In this document: piece after piece, positions 43,683 to 53,770 of the stretch
How positions within the stretch are numbered: the first letter of the stretch is position 1
How the letters are laid out: each line of letters begins with the position of its first letter
From: Aliiroseovarius sp.
GTDB lineage: Bacteria > Pseudomonadota > Alphaproteobacteria > Rhodobacterales > Rhodobacteraceae
Length of the DNA stretch: 53,770 bases
Assembly (NCBI RefSeq): GCF_030148435.1
Contig: NZ_JASBTN010000015.1
Span: 1-53,770, forward strand
Direction of reading: 5' to 3'
Program-made: the position numbers and the translations under genes
Notes under the pieces: generated by a model
Seen by the model: only the letters and a program-made list of their open reading frames with translations
What the model was told of the DNA's origin: nothing
Database searches by the model: none

Positions 43683-44393
43683 GTGGCGTGTACCCCTGGC
43701 AGGGCGCTGGAAAGTCGGTTCTCGACGCTGCAATAGGAACACGGATCACCGTCAACACAAGATCGACGTGGTCGGGATTTCCACCGTTCTTGAAGTGACG
43801 CAGGAAGGTGCCCATCAGCGAAGTGAGGTTGTCCACCACCCCGACCTCGGCCACACGATCGTAAATCTCGATGTCTGGGATCAGCCGTATCCTTGACCCG
43901 CAGAGCAACGCTTTCAGTATTCTCTTCAACGGCTCTCGGGACGACGCAACTATGTCTGACCTTGATGCAGATACATGGTTTGATGTGCCTGGGGCTGATC
44001 GTATCGAAATCGGAGAGCAGTCATTTCGAGTGCACGACGATCTTGTCATGGCGCTCCTTGTCGCACGCAGCGAGCGAATGCTGGCCGATTGAGCTCGCAA
44101 AGACGTCCTTGGGCGAGTTCTTTGTTTTCCTCAAGCGCCGCTCCAGCTTCACACCGAGCTTGCTTCCCATGACGAACGGCGGGCGATATGCCATCAGGTA
44201 GATGTCGGGTGGCTTCCCTGTAGCCACTTTTCGATTTGAACAGGCCCGCCTGCAAGGCAGGATGGCCGATGCGATGACGACACGCCAACGCCGAGCCGCC
44301 CGTTCAAAACCAACCACCCAACCCGCAGAACTATGGGCGGATTCCGCAAAACTATGGGGTATCCGCAGTGCTATGGGGAATCCTACAAACTGA
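43683..44393. other. Gene-poor junction between the glycan locus and gyrB
   Basis: About 710 bases without a gene I can support. Short open frames exist on both strands (for example 43871-44092 plus and 44021-44317 minus), but they overlap each other and match no family I know. The look is of decayed coding DNA. The right end holds the tandem repeat at 44323-44381. Confidence 0.6.
44323..44381. repeat. Three-unit tandem repeat next to the gyrB stop
   Basis: Three head-to-tail units of the form CCGCARWRCTATGGGxxAT: 44323-44343 (21 bases), 44344-44362 and 44363-44381 (19 each). CTATGGG is constant. It ends 12 bases from the gyrB stop codon, in the 3' untranslated region of gyrB. Confidence 0.8.
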
Positions 44394-47507
<3,114 letters not shown>

Positions 47508-47511
<4 letters not shown>

Positions 47512-47924
47512 GTGAGGTGCCCGTCCTCATCCATCTCCCAGAACGGGTTCATGGCATATTCCCACAGATGCCCGTCCGGATCGGCGATATAGCCGGAATA
47601 GCCACCCCAGAAGACCTTTTCGGGTCGCGCCACCTCGGTCGCGCCGGCGGCGAGCGCCCTGTCGAAGGCCGCGTCCACCTCGGCCTCGGTCGGAAAGCAC
47701 TGCGCCAGGGTCATGGCGCCGGTCTTCAGATCCTCGACCTTGCGCCGCGTGTCCTTGGCCAGGCCCTCGAGCGTGTAGAAGCCGAATTTCATGCCGTTCA
47801 TGTCATAGAAGACGACCTCGTCCAGCACATTGGACGGCTGCCAGCCCAGCGCCTCGTAGAAGGCGCGGGCGCGGTCCAGATCCTTGACCCCCAGTGTGAT
47901 CAGCGTGACGCGATTGGCTTTCAT
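47508..47924 (-). CDS. VOC-superfamily protein (glyoxalase-like)
   Basis: A 138-residue protein of the vicinal-oxygen-chelate fold. The typical start VTLITLGVKDLDRARAFYEALGW and the ending GYIADPDGHLWEYAMNP are clear. The Glu near the end (WEYA) could bind metal, but the N-terminal metal ligand is not obvious, so the reaction is unknown. It overlaps recF and the LysE-type gene by four bases each. Confidence 0.92.
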
Positions 47925-49033
47925 GGGTTCACCCTTTCCACGTGCGAGGTGCCTCCCGTTTCGCGCACCTCGAAAGACATTGCCCGGTCGCCCAGCGCCT
48001 CGAACAGTTCCGGCCCGGTGCCGGTCATGAAGGCCTGCGCGCCAAGGGCACAGATTTCATCATAGAGCGCCGCGCGGCGACCGGCGTCAAGATGGGCGGC
48101 GACCTCATCCAACAGCAGGATCGGAGGGGCGCCGAATTCATGGGCAAGCGCGCGGCCATTGGCCAGGATCAGGCTGACCAGCAGCGCCTTCTGCTCACCG
48201 GTTGAACAGTCCCGCGCGGCCACGCCCTTGGCGGCGTAGACGGCCGCCATGTCTGCACGATGCGGACCCACCAGGGTCCGCCCGGCCAGCAAGTCGCGCG
48301 GGCGGCTTTCGGCAAGGGCGTCGACCAGGTCGTCGGGTTCGTGCGGCAGGGCGAACCCATCGGCGTGAAACAGGGTCAGGTCGGCCACCGGAAAGGCGGT
48401 GCCGGCCTCGGCCTGCGCTGCGGTGAGCTGCCCCAGGGCGGCCAGCCGTCCCGCGTGGATTCGCGCCCCGGCCTGGGCCATCTGCACCTCCAGCGCGTGA
48501 TACCAATGGGCGTCGCTCTGCCCGTCCTTCAACAGCCGGTTCCGCTCCCGCATTGCCTTTTCATAGGTCAGAACGGCATCCGCGTGCGCGGGCTCGAAAC
48601 TCATCGTCATGCGGTCCAGGAACCTGCGCCGCCCCTCGGCCCCTTCGGTCCAGAGCCGGTCCATCGAAGGCACCAGCCAAAGCACCCGTGCAATACGGCC
48701 CAGCGCCACCTGCGGGGCGGGCTTGTCGTCAATCCTGACCTGCCGCGGTGCGCCCGCTTCGGACCATGTTTCGACCTCGTGCAGCTGATGCAGACTTTGC
48801 AGGACGGCGCGAACCTTCCAGCCCAGCGCCTCGGGCCTGCGGGCCATTTCGTCCGGTTTGGCGCCCCGCAGACCGCGGCCTGGCGACAGCAGGCTCACCG
48901 CCTCCAGCACGTTGGTCTTGCCCGCGCCATTCTTCCCATGGATCGCCACCGGCCGCCCGTCCAGAGACAGGCGCGCCGCCTTGTGGCTGCGAAAGTGGCT
49001 GAGGGTCAGCTCGGAGAGGGCCAGTTTGCTCAC
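47921..49033 (-). CDS. recF: DNA replication and repair protein RecF
   Basis: A 370-residue SMC-like ATPase that loads RecA at gapped DNA. Walker A is [15 protein letters not shown] near residue 33; [12 protein letters not shown] is the Walker B/D-loop at the C-terminus, and the signature region is [16 protein letters not shown]. The best start is a GTG at 49033, directly before [17 protein letters not shown], which is where relatives begin; the upstream frame to 49111 has no family similarity. It is preceded by dnaN and followed by the coupled VOC gene. Confidence 0.95.
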   Translation of the reverse strand: MSKLALSELTLSHFRSHKAARLSLDGRPVAIHGKNGAGKTNVLEAVSLLSPGRGLRGAKPDEMARRPEALGWKVRAVLQSLHQLHEVETWSEAGAPRQVRIDDKPAPQVALGRIARVLWLVPSMDRLWTEGAEGRRRFLDRMTMSFEPAHADAVLTYEKAMRERNRLLKDGQSDAHWYHALEVQMAQAGARIHAGRLAALGQLTAAQAEAGTAFPVADLTLFHADGFALPHEPDDLVDALAESRPRDLLAGRTLVGPHRADMAAVYAAKGVAARDCSTGEQKALLVSLILANGRALAHEFGAPPILLLDEVAAHLDAGRRAALYDEICALGAQAFMTGTGPELFEALGDRAMSFEVRETGGTSHVERVNP

Positions 49034-49160
49034 CGTCCCGCTTTCATCTTTCCACAAATATCCCCGCCGGAGGCCAAGCGACCGTTTGCGGGCGCGCAGA
49101 CCCGGCGGCACATTCGCGCAATGTGCGAGAGGGGAGGAATGTCAGGACCGCAGCGCCCGG

Positions 49161-50279
49161 TCACACGCGCATCGGCATGACGACGTAGACGGCGGAGGTA
49201 TCCCCCCCTTCGCGCATCAGGGTCGGATCGCCCGAGTTGTTGAACAGGAAGACGGCGTTTTCGCGATCGACCTGGCTGGCGATCTCCAGCAGGTATTTGG
49301 CGTTGAAGCCGATCTCCAGCCGCTCGTCGCCGTAGGCGACGGCCAGCTCCTCCTCGGCCGCACCCGCATCAGGGGCGTTCACCGACAGGACCAGGCGGTC
49401 CTCGTCCAGCGCGAGTTTCACCGCGCGCGAGCGTTCCGACGATACGGTCGCGACACGGTCCACGGCCTGGGCAAACTCGGTCGCGTCCACTTCCATCTTG
49501 CGGGTGTTGCCCACCGGAATGACGCGGGTGTAGTCCGGGAAGGTCCCGTCGATGACCTTGGAGGTCAGGGTGATCTCGGGCGTCGCAAAGCGCACCTTGG
49601 TTTCGGAGACCGACACGGCGATGGTGGCATCGTCATCATCCAGGAGCTTGTGCAGCTCGCCCACTGTCTTGCGCGGCACAATCACACCGGGCAACTCCTC
49701 GGCGCCCATGGGCAGGTCCGCGTCGATGCGGGCCAGACGGTGCCCATCGGTGGCGACACAGCGCAGCACCCTACCATCCTCGCCATCGGCCACATGCATG
49801 TAGACGCCGTTCAGGTAGTACCGGGTTTCTTCGGTCGAGATGGCGAATTTCGACTTGTCGAACAGCCGGCGCAGCACCGGCGCGGGGGCCGAGAAATTGG
49901 CGGAGTAATCCGAGCTCGCCATGACCGGGAAATCTTCCTTGGGCAGGGTGGCGAGCGAGAAGTTCGAGCGGCCTGCCTCGACCGTCAGGCGACCGGCGGC
50001 GCCATCGTCTGTCAGCTGCACCAGCGCCCCGTCGGGCAGCTTGCGCACGATCTCGTGCAGGGTAACGGCCGACACGGTGGTGGACCCGGCCCGTTCGACC
50101 ATTGCGTTGGTCTTGTCCACGACCTCGATATCCAGGTCGGTGGCGCGGAAGGACACGGTGTCGCCCTCGGCTTCGATCAGCACGTTGGCGAGGATCGGGA
50201 TCGTGTTGCGGCGCTCGACAACCGATTGCGCTTGGCCGACGGCTTTCAGCAGCGTGCCGCGTTCGATACTGATCTTCAT
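49161..50279 (-). CDS. dnaN: DNA polymerase III subunit beta (sliding clamp)
   Basis: A 372-residue clamp protein. It begins [20 protein letters not shown] and has [31 protein letters not shown] and the C-terminal [13 protein letters not shown] ending in VMPMRV. AGGAG lies before the ATG at 50279. Length matches the family (366-375). It tethers the replicative polymerase to DNA and sits 116 bases after dnaA. Confidence 0.97.
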   Translation of the reverse strand: MKISIERGTLLKAVGQAQSVVERRNTIPILANVLIEAEGDTVSFRATDLDIEVVDKTNAMVERAGSTTVSAVTLHEIVRKLPDGALVQLTDDGAAGRLTVEAGRSNFSLATLPKEDFPVMASSDYSANFSAPAPVLRRLFDKSKFAISTEETRYYLNGVYMHVADGEDGRVLRCVATDGHRLARIDADLPMGAEELPGVIVPRKTVGELHKLLDDDDATIAVSVSETKVRFATPEITLTSKVIDGTFPDYTRVIPVGNTRKMEVDATEFAQAVDRVATVSSERSRAVKLALDEDRLVLSVNAPDAGAAEEELAVAYGDERLEIGFNAKYLLEIASQVDRENAVFLFNNSGDPTLMREGGDTSAVYVVMPMRV

Positions 50280-50395
50280 GTCCCACTCCTGACGACGACC
50301 GGGGCGGAGGAAGGCTCCCCCACCCGGCTTTTGGTTTTGTTGGAATGTCCAATGGTTTGCCGGGGCCGTCAAGGCCCCGAAGGGTCGCGCGCGTG

Positions 50396-51778
50396 TTATG
50401 CTTCGAGAGCGCGGCGCAAAAGCTCCAGATCCTCGGCGATCTGGTTGTCCGTGGCCTTCAGTTCGTCGATCCGTTTGACCCCGTGCATGACCGTGGTGTG
50501 GTCACGCCCGCCAAAGCGACGCCCGATCTCGGGCAGCGAACGCGAGGTCAGGTGCTTGGCAAGGTACATGGCGACCTGGCGCGGACGGGCAATGGTGCGC
50601 ACCCGCTTGGGGCCGATCATGTCGGACAGGCGGATGTTGTAGTGCTCTGAAACCTTGCGCTGGATCTCTTCCACCGTGACCTTGCGGTCCGAGGCGCGCA
50701 GGATGTCGGCCAGACAGTCCTGGGTCAGCTCCAGCGTGATCTCGCGCCCCACCAGCGAGGCAAAGGCGAAAAGGCGCATCAAGGCCCCTTCCAGCACACG
50801 CACATTGGTCGAAATGCGATGGGCCAGGAATTCCAGCACGCCCTCGGCGATCACCAGATCCTTGTACTGCTCGCGGTACTGTTTGACCTTGGTCTGGAGC
50901 ACGCCCAGACGCAGTTCGTAATCGGTCGGGTGAAGGTCGACGACCAGGCCGCATTGCAGGCGCGATTTGATGCGATCCTCAAGGTCTTTGATCTCGCCCG
51001 GCGCACGGTCGGCCGAGATGATGATCTGCTTGTTCTGGTCCACCAGCGCGTTGAACGTGTGGAAGAACTCTTCCTGGGTCGAATCCTTGCCGGCGATGAA
51101 CTGCACGTCATCCACCATCAGCACATCGACCGAGCGGAACAGGCTCTTGAAATCCATCATCTGCTTGTCGCGCAGGGCCTGCACGAAACGGTACATGAAC
51201 TGTTCGGCCGAGAGGTAGACAACCTTCAGCTCGGGGTTGCGCGCCTGGATTTCCCAGGCGATGGCGTGCATCAGGTGCGTTTTGCCCAGGCCGACGCCGC
51301 CGTACAGGAACAGCGGGTTGAACGTGACAGGGCCGCCTTCGGCCACGCGGCGCGCGGCGGCATGGGCCAGCTCGTTCGGCTTTCCGACGACAAAGCTGTC
51401 GAAGGTAAAGCGCGTGTCCAGGGCGGCGCCAGGCAGGTCGTCCCTGTCCTCGGCCGCCGAGGGGCCGGCGGGCACGGCCCCGGACGCGTTGGCGCTGTTG
51501 GCCGCAGAGGCAGCACCGGGTTTGCGCACGACCGGTTTGGCGGGCACCACAAACTCCAGGCGCGATACGTTCACGCCCTGGCCCACCATCTGTTTCAGGA
51601 TCTTGTCACCGAAGTTCCGGTCGACCCAGTTCCCCATGAAATTCGTCGGCACAAGGAAGGTGGCCACGCCGTCCTCCAACTGTGCGAACTCCAGAGGTTC
51701 GATCCAGTTTGTATAATTGTTCTGCCCCACAGTGTGTTGCAGTTTTCCCCGGACCTGTCCCCATTCTTCGTTCTTCAT
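50396..51778 (-). CDS. dnaA: Chromosomal replication initiator DnaA
   Basis: A 460-residue initiator. Domain I begins [22 protein letters not shown]; a Pro/Ala-rich linker spans about 95-125. The AAA+ domain has Walker [16 protein letters not shown] and Walker [11 protein letters not shown]; domain IV carries the DnaA signature [15 protein letters not shown]. The ATG at 51778 with GGAGAGAG upstream is preferred to one at 51838, which lacks a good ribosome site and adds residues not seen in relatives. I saw no clear DnaA-box cluster upstream. Confidence 0.97.
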   Translation of the reverse strand: MKNEEWGQVRGKLQHTVGQNNYTNWIEPLEFAQLEDGVATFLVPTNFMGNWVDRNFGDKILKQMVGQGVNVSRLEFVVPAKPVVRKPGAASAANSANASGAVPAGPSAAEDRDDLPGAALDTRFTFDSFVVGKPNELAHAAARRVAEGGPVTFNPLFLYGGVGLGKTHLMHAIAWEIQARNPELKVVYLSAEQFMYRFVQALRDKQMMDFKSLFRSVDVLMVDDVQFIAGKDSTQEEFFHTFNALVDQNKQIIISADRAPGEIKDLEDRIKSRLQCGLVVDLHPTDYELRLGVLQTKVKQYREQYKDLVIAEGVLEFLAHRISTNVRVLEGALMRLFAFASLVGREITLELTQDCLADILRASDRKVTVEEIQRKVSEHYNIRLSDMIGPKRVRTIARPRQVAMYLAKHLTSRSLPEIGRRFGGRDHTTVMHGVKRIDELKATDNQIAEDLELLRRALEA

Positions 51779-51854
51779 CTCTCTCCGACCCGCAAAGATA
51801 TCCCGTCCGGACCCCGCGGATGCGTGGTCCAGTGACATTCGCCAAATTTCCCGT

Positions 51855-52304
51855 TTACGACTGCCGCCAGGGCAGCCCTGCAACCTTCCAGCCATTCACA
51901 CAGCCGCGGTGCGCATCTTTGTCCAGGTCCCCTTCGAACCCCCCCAAGACGTTCACGCATTCGGCGTTTTGACCCATGGCCATCAGATGCGCCTTGACCG
52001 CGCGGGCCCCGGCGTCTGATCGCACCCCGCTGCGGCACAGGAACAGGAACACCGAGGGCACACGATCACCCAGCTGCTCCAGCACCTCGCCCACGAAACG
52101 CGGGTTCTGGGACATGTTCGGCAACTGGGCCCATTCCACCTGCAGAAGGTGGTGGCCCAGAGATGACAGGTCGGGCACGCCGACGAAGGCCCATTCGGAC
52201 TTCGTGCGTACATCGACCAGTACGGCGGTTGGATCTCCCTCCAGGATCTCCCACGCAGCGTTGGGCAAAACCTCTGATATAACCGGTTCTGCCACCGCGT
52301 TCAT
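51855..52304 (-). CDS. Rhodanese-domain protein
   Basis: A 149-residue single rhodanese domain. It shows AVLVDVRTKSEWAFVGVPDL and the active-site loop FLCRSGVRS with the catalytic Cys, followed by NVLGGFEGDLD. The ATG at 52304 has GGGGA at a good distance; a TTG at 52319 is possible. Probably a cytoplasmic sulfurtransferase; donor and acceptor are unknown. It lies 76 bases upstream of dnaA on the same strand. Confidence 0.92.
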   Translation of the reverse strand: MNAVAEPVISEVLPNAAWEILEGDPTAVLVDVRTKSEWAFVGVPDLSSLGHHLLQVEWAQLPNMSQNPRFVGEVLEQLGDRVPSVFLFLCRSGVRSDAGARAVKAHLMAMGQNAECVNVLGGFEGDLDKDAHRGCVNGWKVAGLPWRQS

Positions 52305-52451
52305 GCCTTCTGTCCCCAAGTCAACGATGTGAATCGCTAAGGCAAGCTAGCGTGTCGGCGGCGGGCCACGCAACAGAACTTCACGCTTGACTCTGTCTTT
52401 GTCGAAACGAATCCCGAACCGGTTTGGAAAGTGCTTTTTTTCCAAGGGAAA

Positions 52452-52480
52452 ACAAAAAAGGGTGTGCCTTGGCACACCCT
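52452..52480 (-). terminator. Intrinsic terminator of rpsT
   Basis: AGGGTGTGC (52459-52467) pairs with GCACACCCT (52472-52480) around a CTTG loop. Reading the minus strand it is followed by TTTTTTGTTTT, a clear U-tract. It lies 31 bases after the rpsT stop and before the rhodanese gene. Confidence 0.92.
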
Positions 52481-52510
52481 CTCTCTGGTCCCGGAAGGGG
52501 CCGAATCCGG

Positions 52511-52774
52511 TTATCCCAGCGCCTTCACACGCGACGCCAGGCGCGACATTTTGCGCGCAGCGGTGTTCTTGTGCAACACACCCTTGGTGACACCGCGCAT
52601 CAGTTCCGGCTGGGCCTCTTTCAGAGCGGCGGTGGCAGCGGCCTGGTCGCCCGAAGCGATGGCTTCTTCCACTTTGCGCAGGTAGGTGCGGATGCGCGAA
52701 CGGCGGGCTTTGTTGACTTGAAAGCGGGCTTCGTTCTGACGGGCGCGCTTCTTGGCTTGGGGCGAATTGGCCAT
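52511..52774 (-). CDS. rpsT: 30S ribosomal protein S20
   Basis: An 87-residue basic protein with the classic S20 start [17 protein letters not shown] and the ending [26 protein letters not shown] precedes the ATG. It binds 16S rRNA early in small-subunit assembly. Its place between an enoyl-CoA hydratase and dnaA is common in Rhodobacteraceae. Confidence 0.97.
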   Translation of the reverse strand: MANSPQAKKRARQNEARFQVNKARRSRIRTYLRKVEEAIASGDQAAATAALKEAQPELMRGVTKGVLHKNTAARKMSRLASRVKALG

Positions 52775-52876
52775 GGTGTGGTCCTTTGGGTCGGGTCGAT
52801 TACGTTTCTTCTGCGCGAAAGCCCGACCGGGTTCTGAACCGGCTGATTCTGGCCAAGGCGGGCCTCACACGCATGT

Positions 52877-52910
52877 ATGACGGCTGCCTATAAGGGAAAG
52901 CAGCCGTCAT
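52877..52910. terminator. Perfect 11-base-pair hairpin after the enoyl-CoA hydratase gene
   Basis: ATGACGGCTGC (52877-52887) pairs exactly with GCAGCCGTCAT (52900-52910) around a 12-base loop. It starts nine bases after the stop of the minus-strand gene. No T-run follows on the minus strand, so it may be an mRNA 3'-end stabiliser or a weak terminator. Confidence 0.55.
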
Positions 52911-52918
52911 GAAAAGGC

Positions 52919-53695
52919 TTATTTGTCGCGGAACTGCGCTTCGCGCTTCTCGGCGAAGGCGTCCATGCCTTCCTTTTGGTCCTCGGTCGCAAAGAGCGAA
53001 TGGAACACGCGGCGTTCGAACAGGATGCCTTCGGTCAGCGGCAGTTGCTCGGCGCGGTTCACCGCCTCCTTGATTGCCATCACGGTGATCATCGATTTTT
53101 CGGCGATCTTGCCGGCGGCGGACAGGGCTTCCTTCATCAGGTCCTTGGTTGGCACGACGCGGCTGACCAGACCGGACCGTTCGGCTTCCTCGGCGTCCAT
53201 GAAGCGGCCGGTCAGGTTCATGTCCATCGACTTGGCACGACCGATAAGCTTGGTCAGGCGCTGGGTGCCGCCCATGCCGGCCATGACGCCCAGGTTCACC
53301 TCGGGCTGGCCGAACTTCGCGGTGTCCGAAGCGATGATGAAGTCGCACATCATCGCCAGTTCGCAGCCGCCGCCCAGCGCATAGCCCGATACGGCCGCGA
53401 TGATCGGCTTGCGGATGCGCATGATGGCGTCTTCCTCCGGGGTGAAAAGATCCCCGGCAAAGACGTCGACAAAGCTCTGGCTGGCCATCATCTTGATGTC
53501 GGCGCCGGCGGCAAAGGCCTTTTCCGAGCCGGTGATGACGAAGCAGCGTACTTTTTCGTTCTTTTGACCTTCGGCCAGGGCCTGGCCCAGTTCACCCAGC
53601 AGTTCAAGGTTCAGCGCATTGAGCGCCTTGGGCCGGTTGAGCTGGACAAGGCCGACGCGGCCGCGGGTTTCGATGATGATGGTCTCGTAAGCCAT
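52919..53695 (-). CDS. Enoyl-CoA hydratase
   Basis: A 258-residue crotonase-family enzyme that hydrates 2-enoyl-CoA to 3-hydroxyacyl-CoA in fatty-acid or related beta-oxidation. The oxyanion-hole boxes FAAGADIKMM and AVSGYALGGGCELAMMCDF are intact; both catalytic Glu residues are present, in GGGCELAMM and in FGQPEVNLG. Length and motifs match short-chain enoyl-CoA hydratase rather than isomerase-only members. Start fixed by MAYETIIIETRG. Confidence 0.95.
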   Translation of the reverse strand: MAYETIIIETRGRVGLVQLNRPKALNALNLELLGELGQALAEGQKNEKVRCFVITGSEKAFAAGADIKMMASQSFVDVFAGDLFTPEEDAIMRIRKPIIAAVSGYALGGGCELAMMCDFIIASDTAKFGQPEVNLGVMAGMGGTQRLTKLIGRAKSMDMNLTGRFMDAEEAERSGLVSRVVPTKDLMKEALSAAGKIAEKSMITVMAIKEAVNRAEQLPLTEGILFERRVFHSLFATEDQKEGMDAFAEKREAQFRDK

Positions 53696-53770
53696 GGCGG
53701 TCCCCTGAAATCTGATCTGCGATCATGATCGCGACTGAGAGTCTTGCGCTAATGCCTAGTCGCAGCGAGC

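Noticed and set aside
43669-44100. Minus-strand frame of 143 codons between the last GT4 and gyrB
   Set aside because: It overlaps the GT4 end, lacks recognisable motifs and competes with other small frames in the same stretch; treated as decayed DNA.

Overview
The window reads as chromosomal DNA of an alphaproteobacterium of the Rhodobacteraceae (Roseobacter group). This is inferred from GC-rich third positions, tripartite (TRAP) and oligopeptide transporters with Tat-type leaders, and the replication-gene order enoyl-CoA hydratase, rpsT, rhodanese, dnaA, dnaN, recF, gyrB at the right end. No rRNA, tRNA or CRISPR array was recognised.

Left end (1-19.3 kb). The window opens inside a tyrosine integrase gene that runs off the left edge, with phased short repeats upstream of it, so the left edge is probably the end of an integrated element. 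Then come ilvD with a perfect terminator, a GMC-family flavin oxidoreductase divergent from a LysR regulator, a TRAP uptake operon (dctP, dctQ, dctM) whose DctM carries a tail of about 320 residues rich in predicted coiled coil, a CocE/NonD-type hydrolase, and an oligopeptide-type ABC importer operon (binding protein, two permeases, one fused double ATPase) followed by an alkaline-phosphatase-superfamily hydrolase.

Middle (19.4-43.7 kb). This is a surface-glycan locus. manC (GDP-mannose supply) lies between two diverged, same-orientation remnants of one IS5-type element. To its right are a UDP-xylose synthase, a polytopic membrane protein (GT-C or Wzy-like), a canonical GT2, a polysaccharide deacetylase and a UDP-galactopyranose-mutase-like flavoprotein. 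A striking repeated block follows: three Gfo/Idh/MocA oxidoreductases, four paralogous GT2-like proteins with degenerate DxD motifs, one GT4 and two zinc-ribbon methyltransferases, in the order Gfo, GT2L / Gfo, GT2L, GT4, GT2L, ZnMT / Gfo, GT2L, ZnMT. A Wzx-type flippase, another methyltransferase, a PepSY membrane protein and a second GT4 close the locus. I infer that ManC and Uxs supply nucleotide sugars, the flavoprotein and Gfo/Idh enzymes oxidise, reduce or isomerise sugars, the glycosyltransferases assemble a lipid-linked repeat, the deacetylase and methyltransferases decorate it, and Wzx moves it across the inner membrane. No initiating phosphoglycosyltransferase and no Wza/Wzc export genes are visible.

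Right end (44.3-53.8 kb). After about 0.7 kb of gene-poor sequence ending in a small tandem repeat come the housekeeping genes, all on the minus strand: gyrB, a LysE-type exporter and a VOC protein wedged between gyrB and recF, then dnaN, dnaA, a rhodanese, rpsT with its terminator, and an enoyl-CoA hydratase.

The most novel-looking part is the repeated Gfo / GT2-like / zinc-ribbon methyltransferase block with its family of four GT2-like paralogues.
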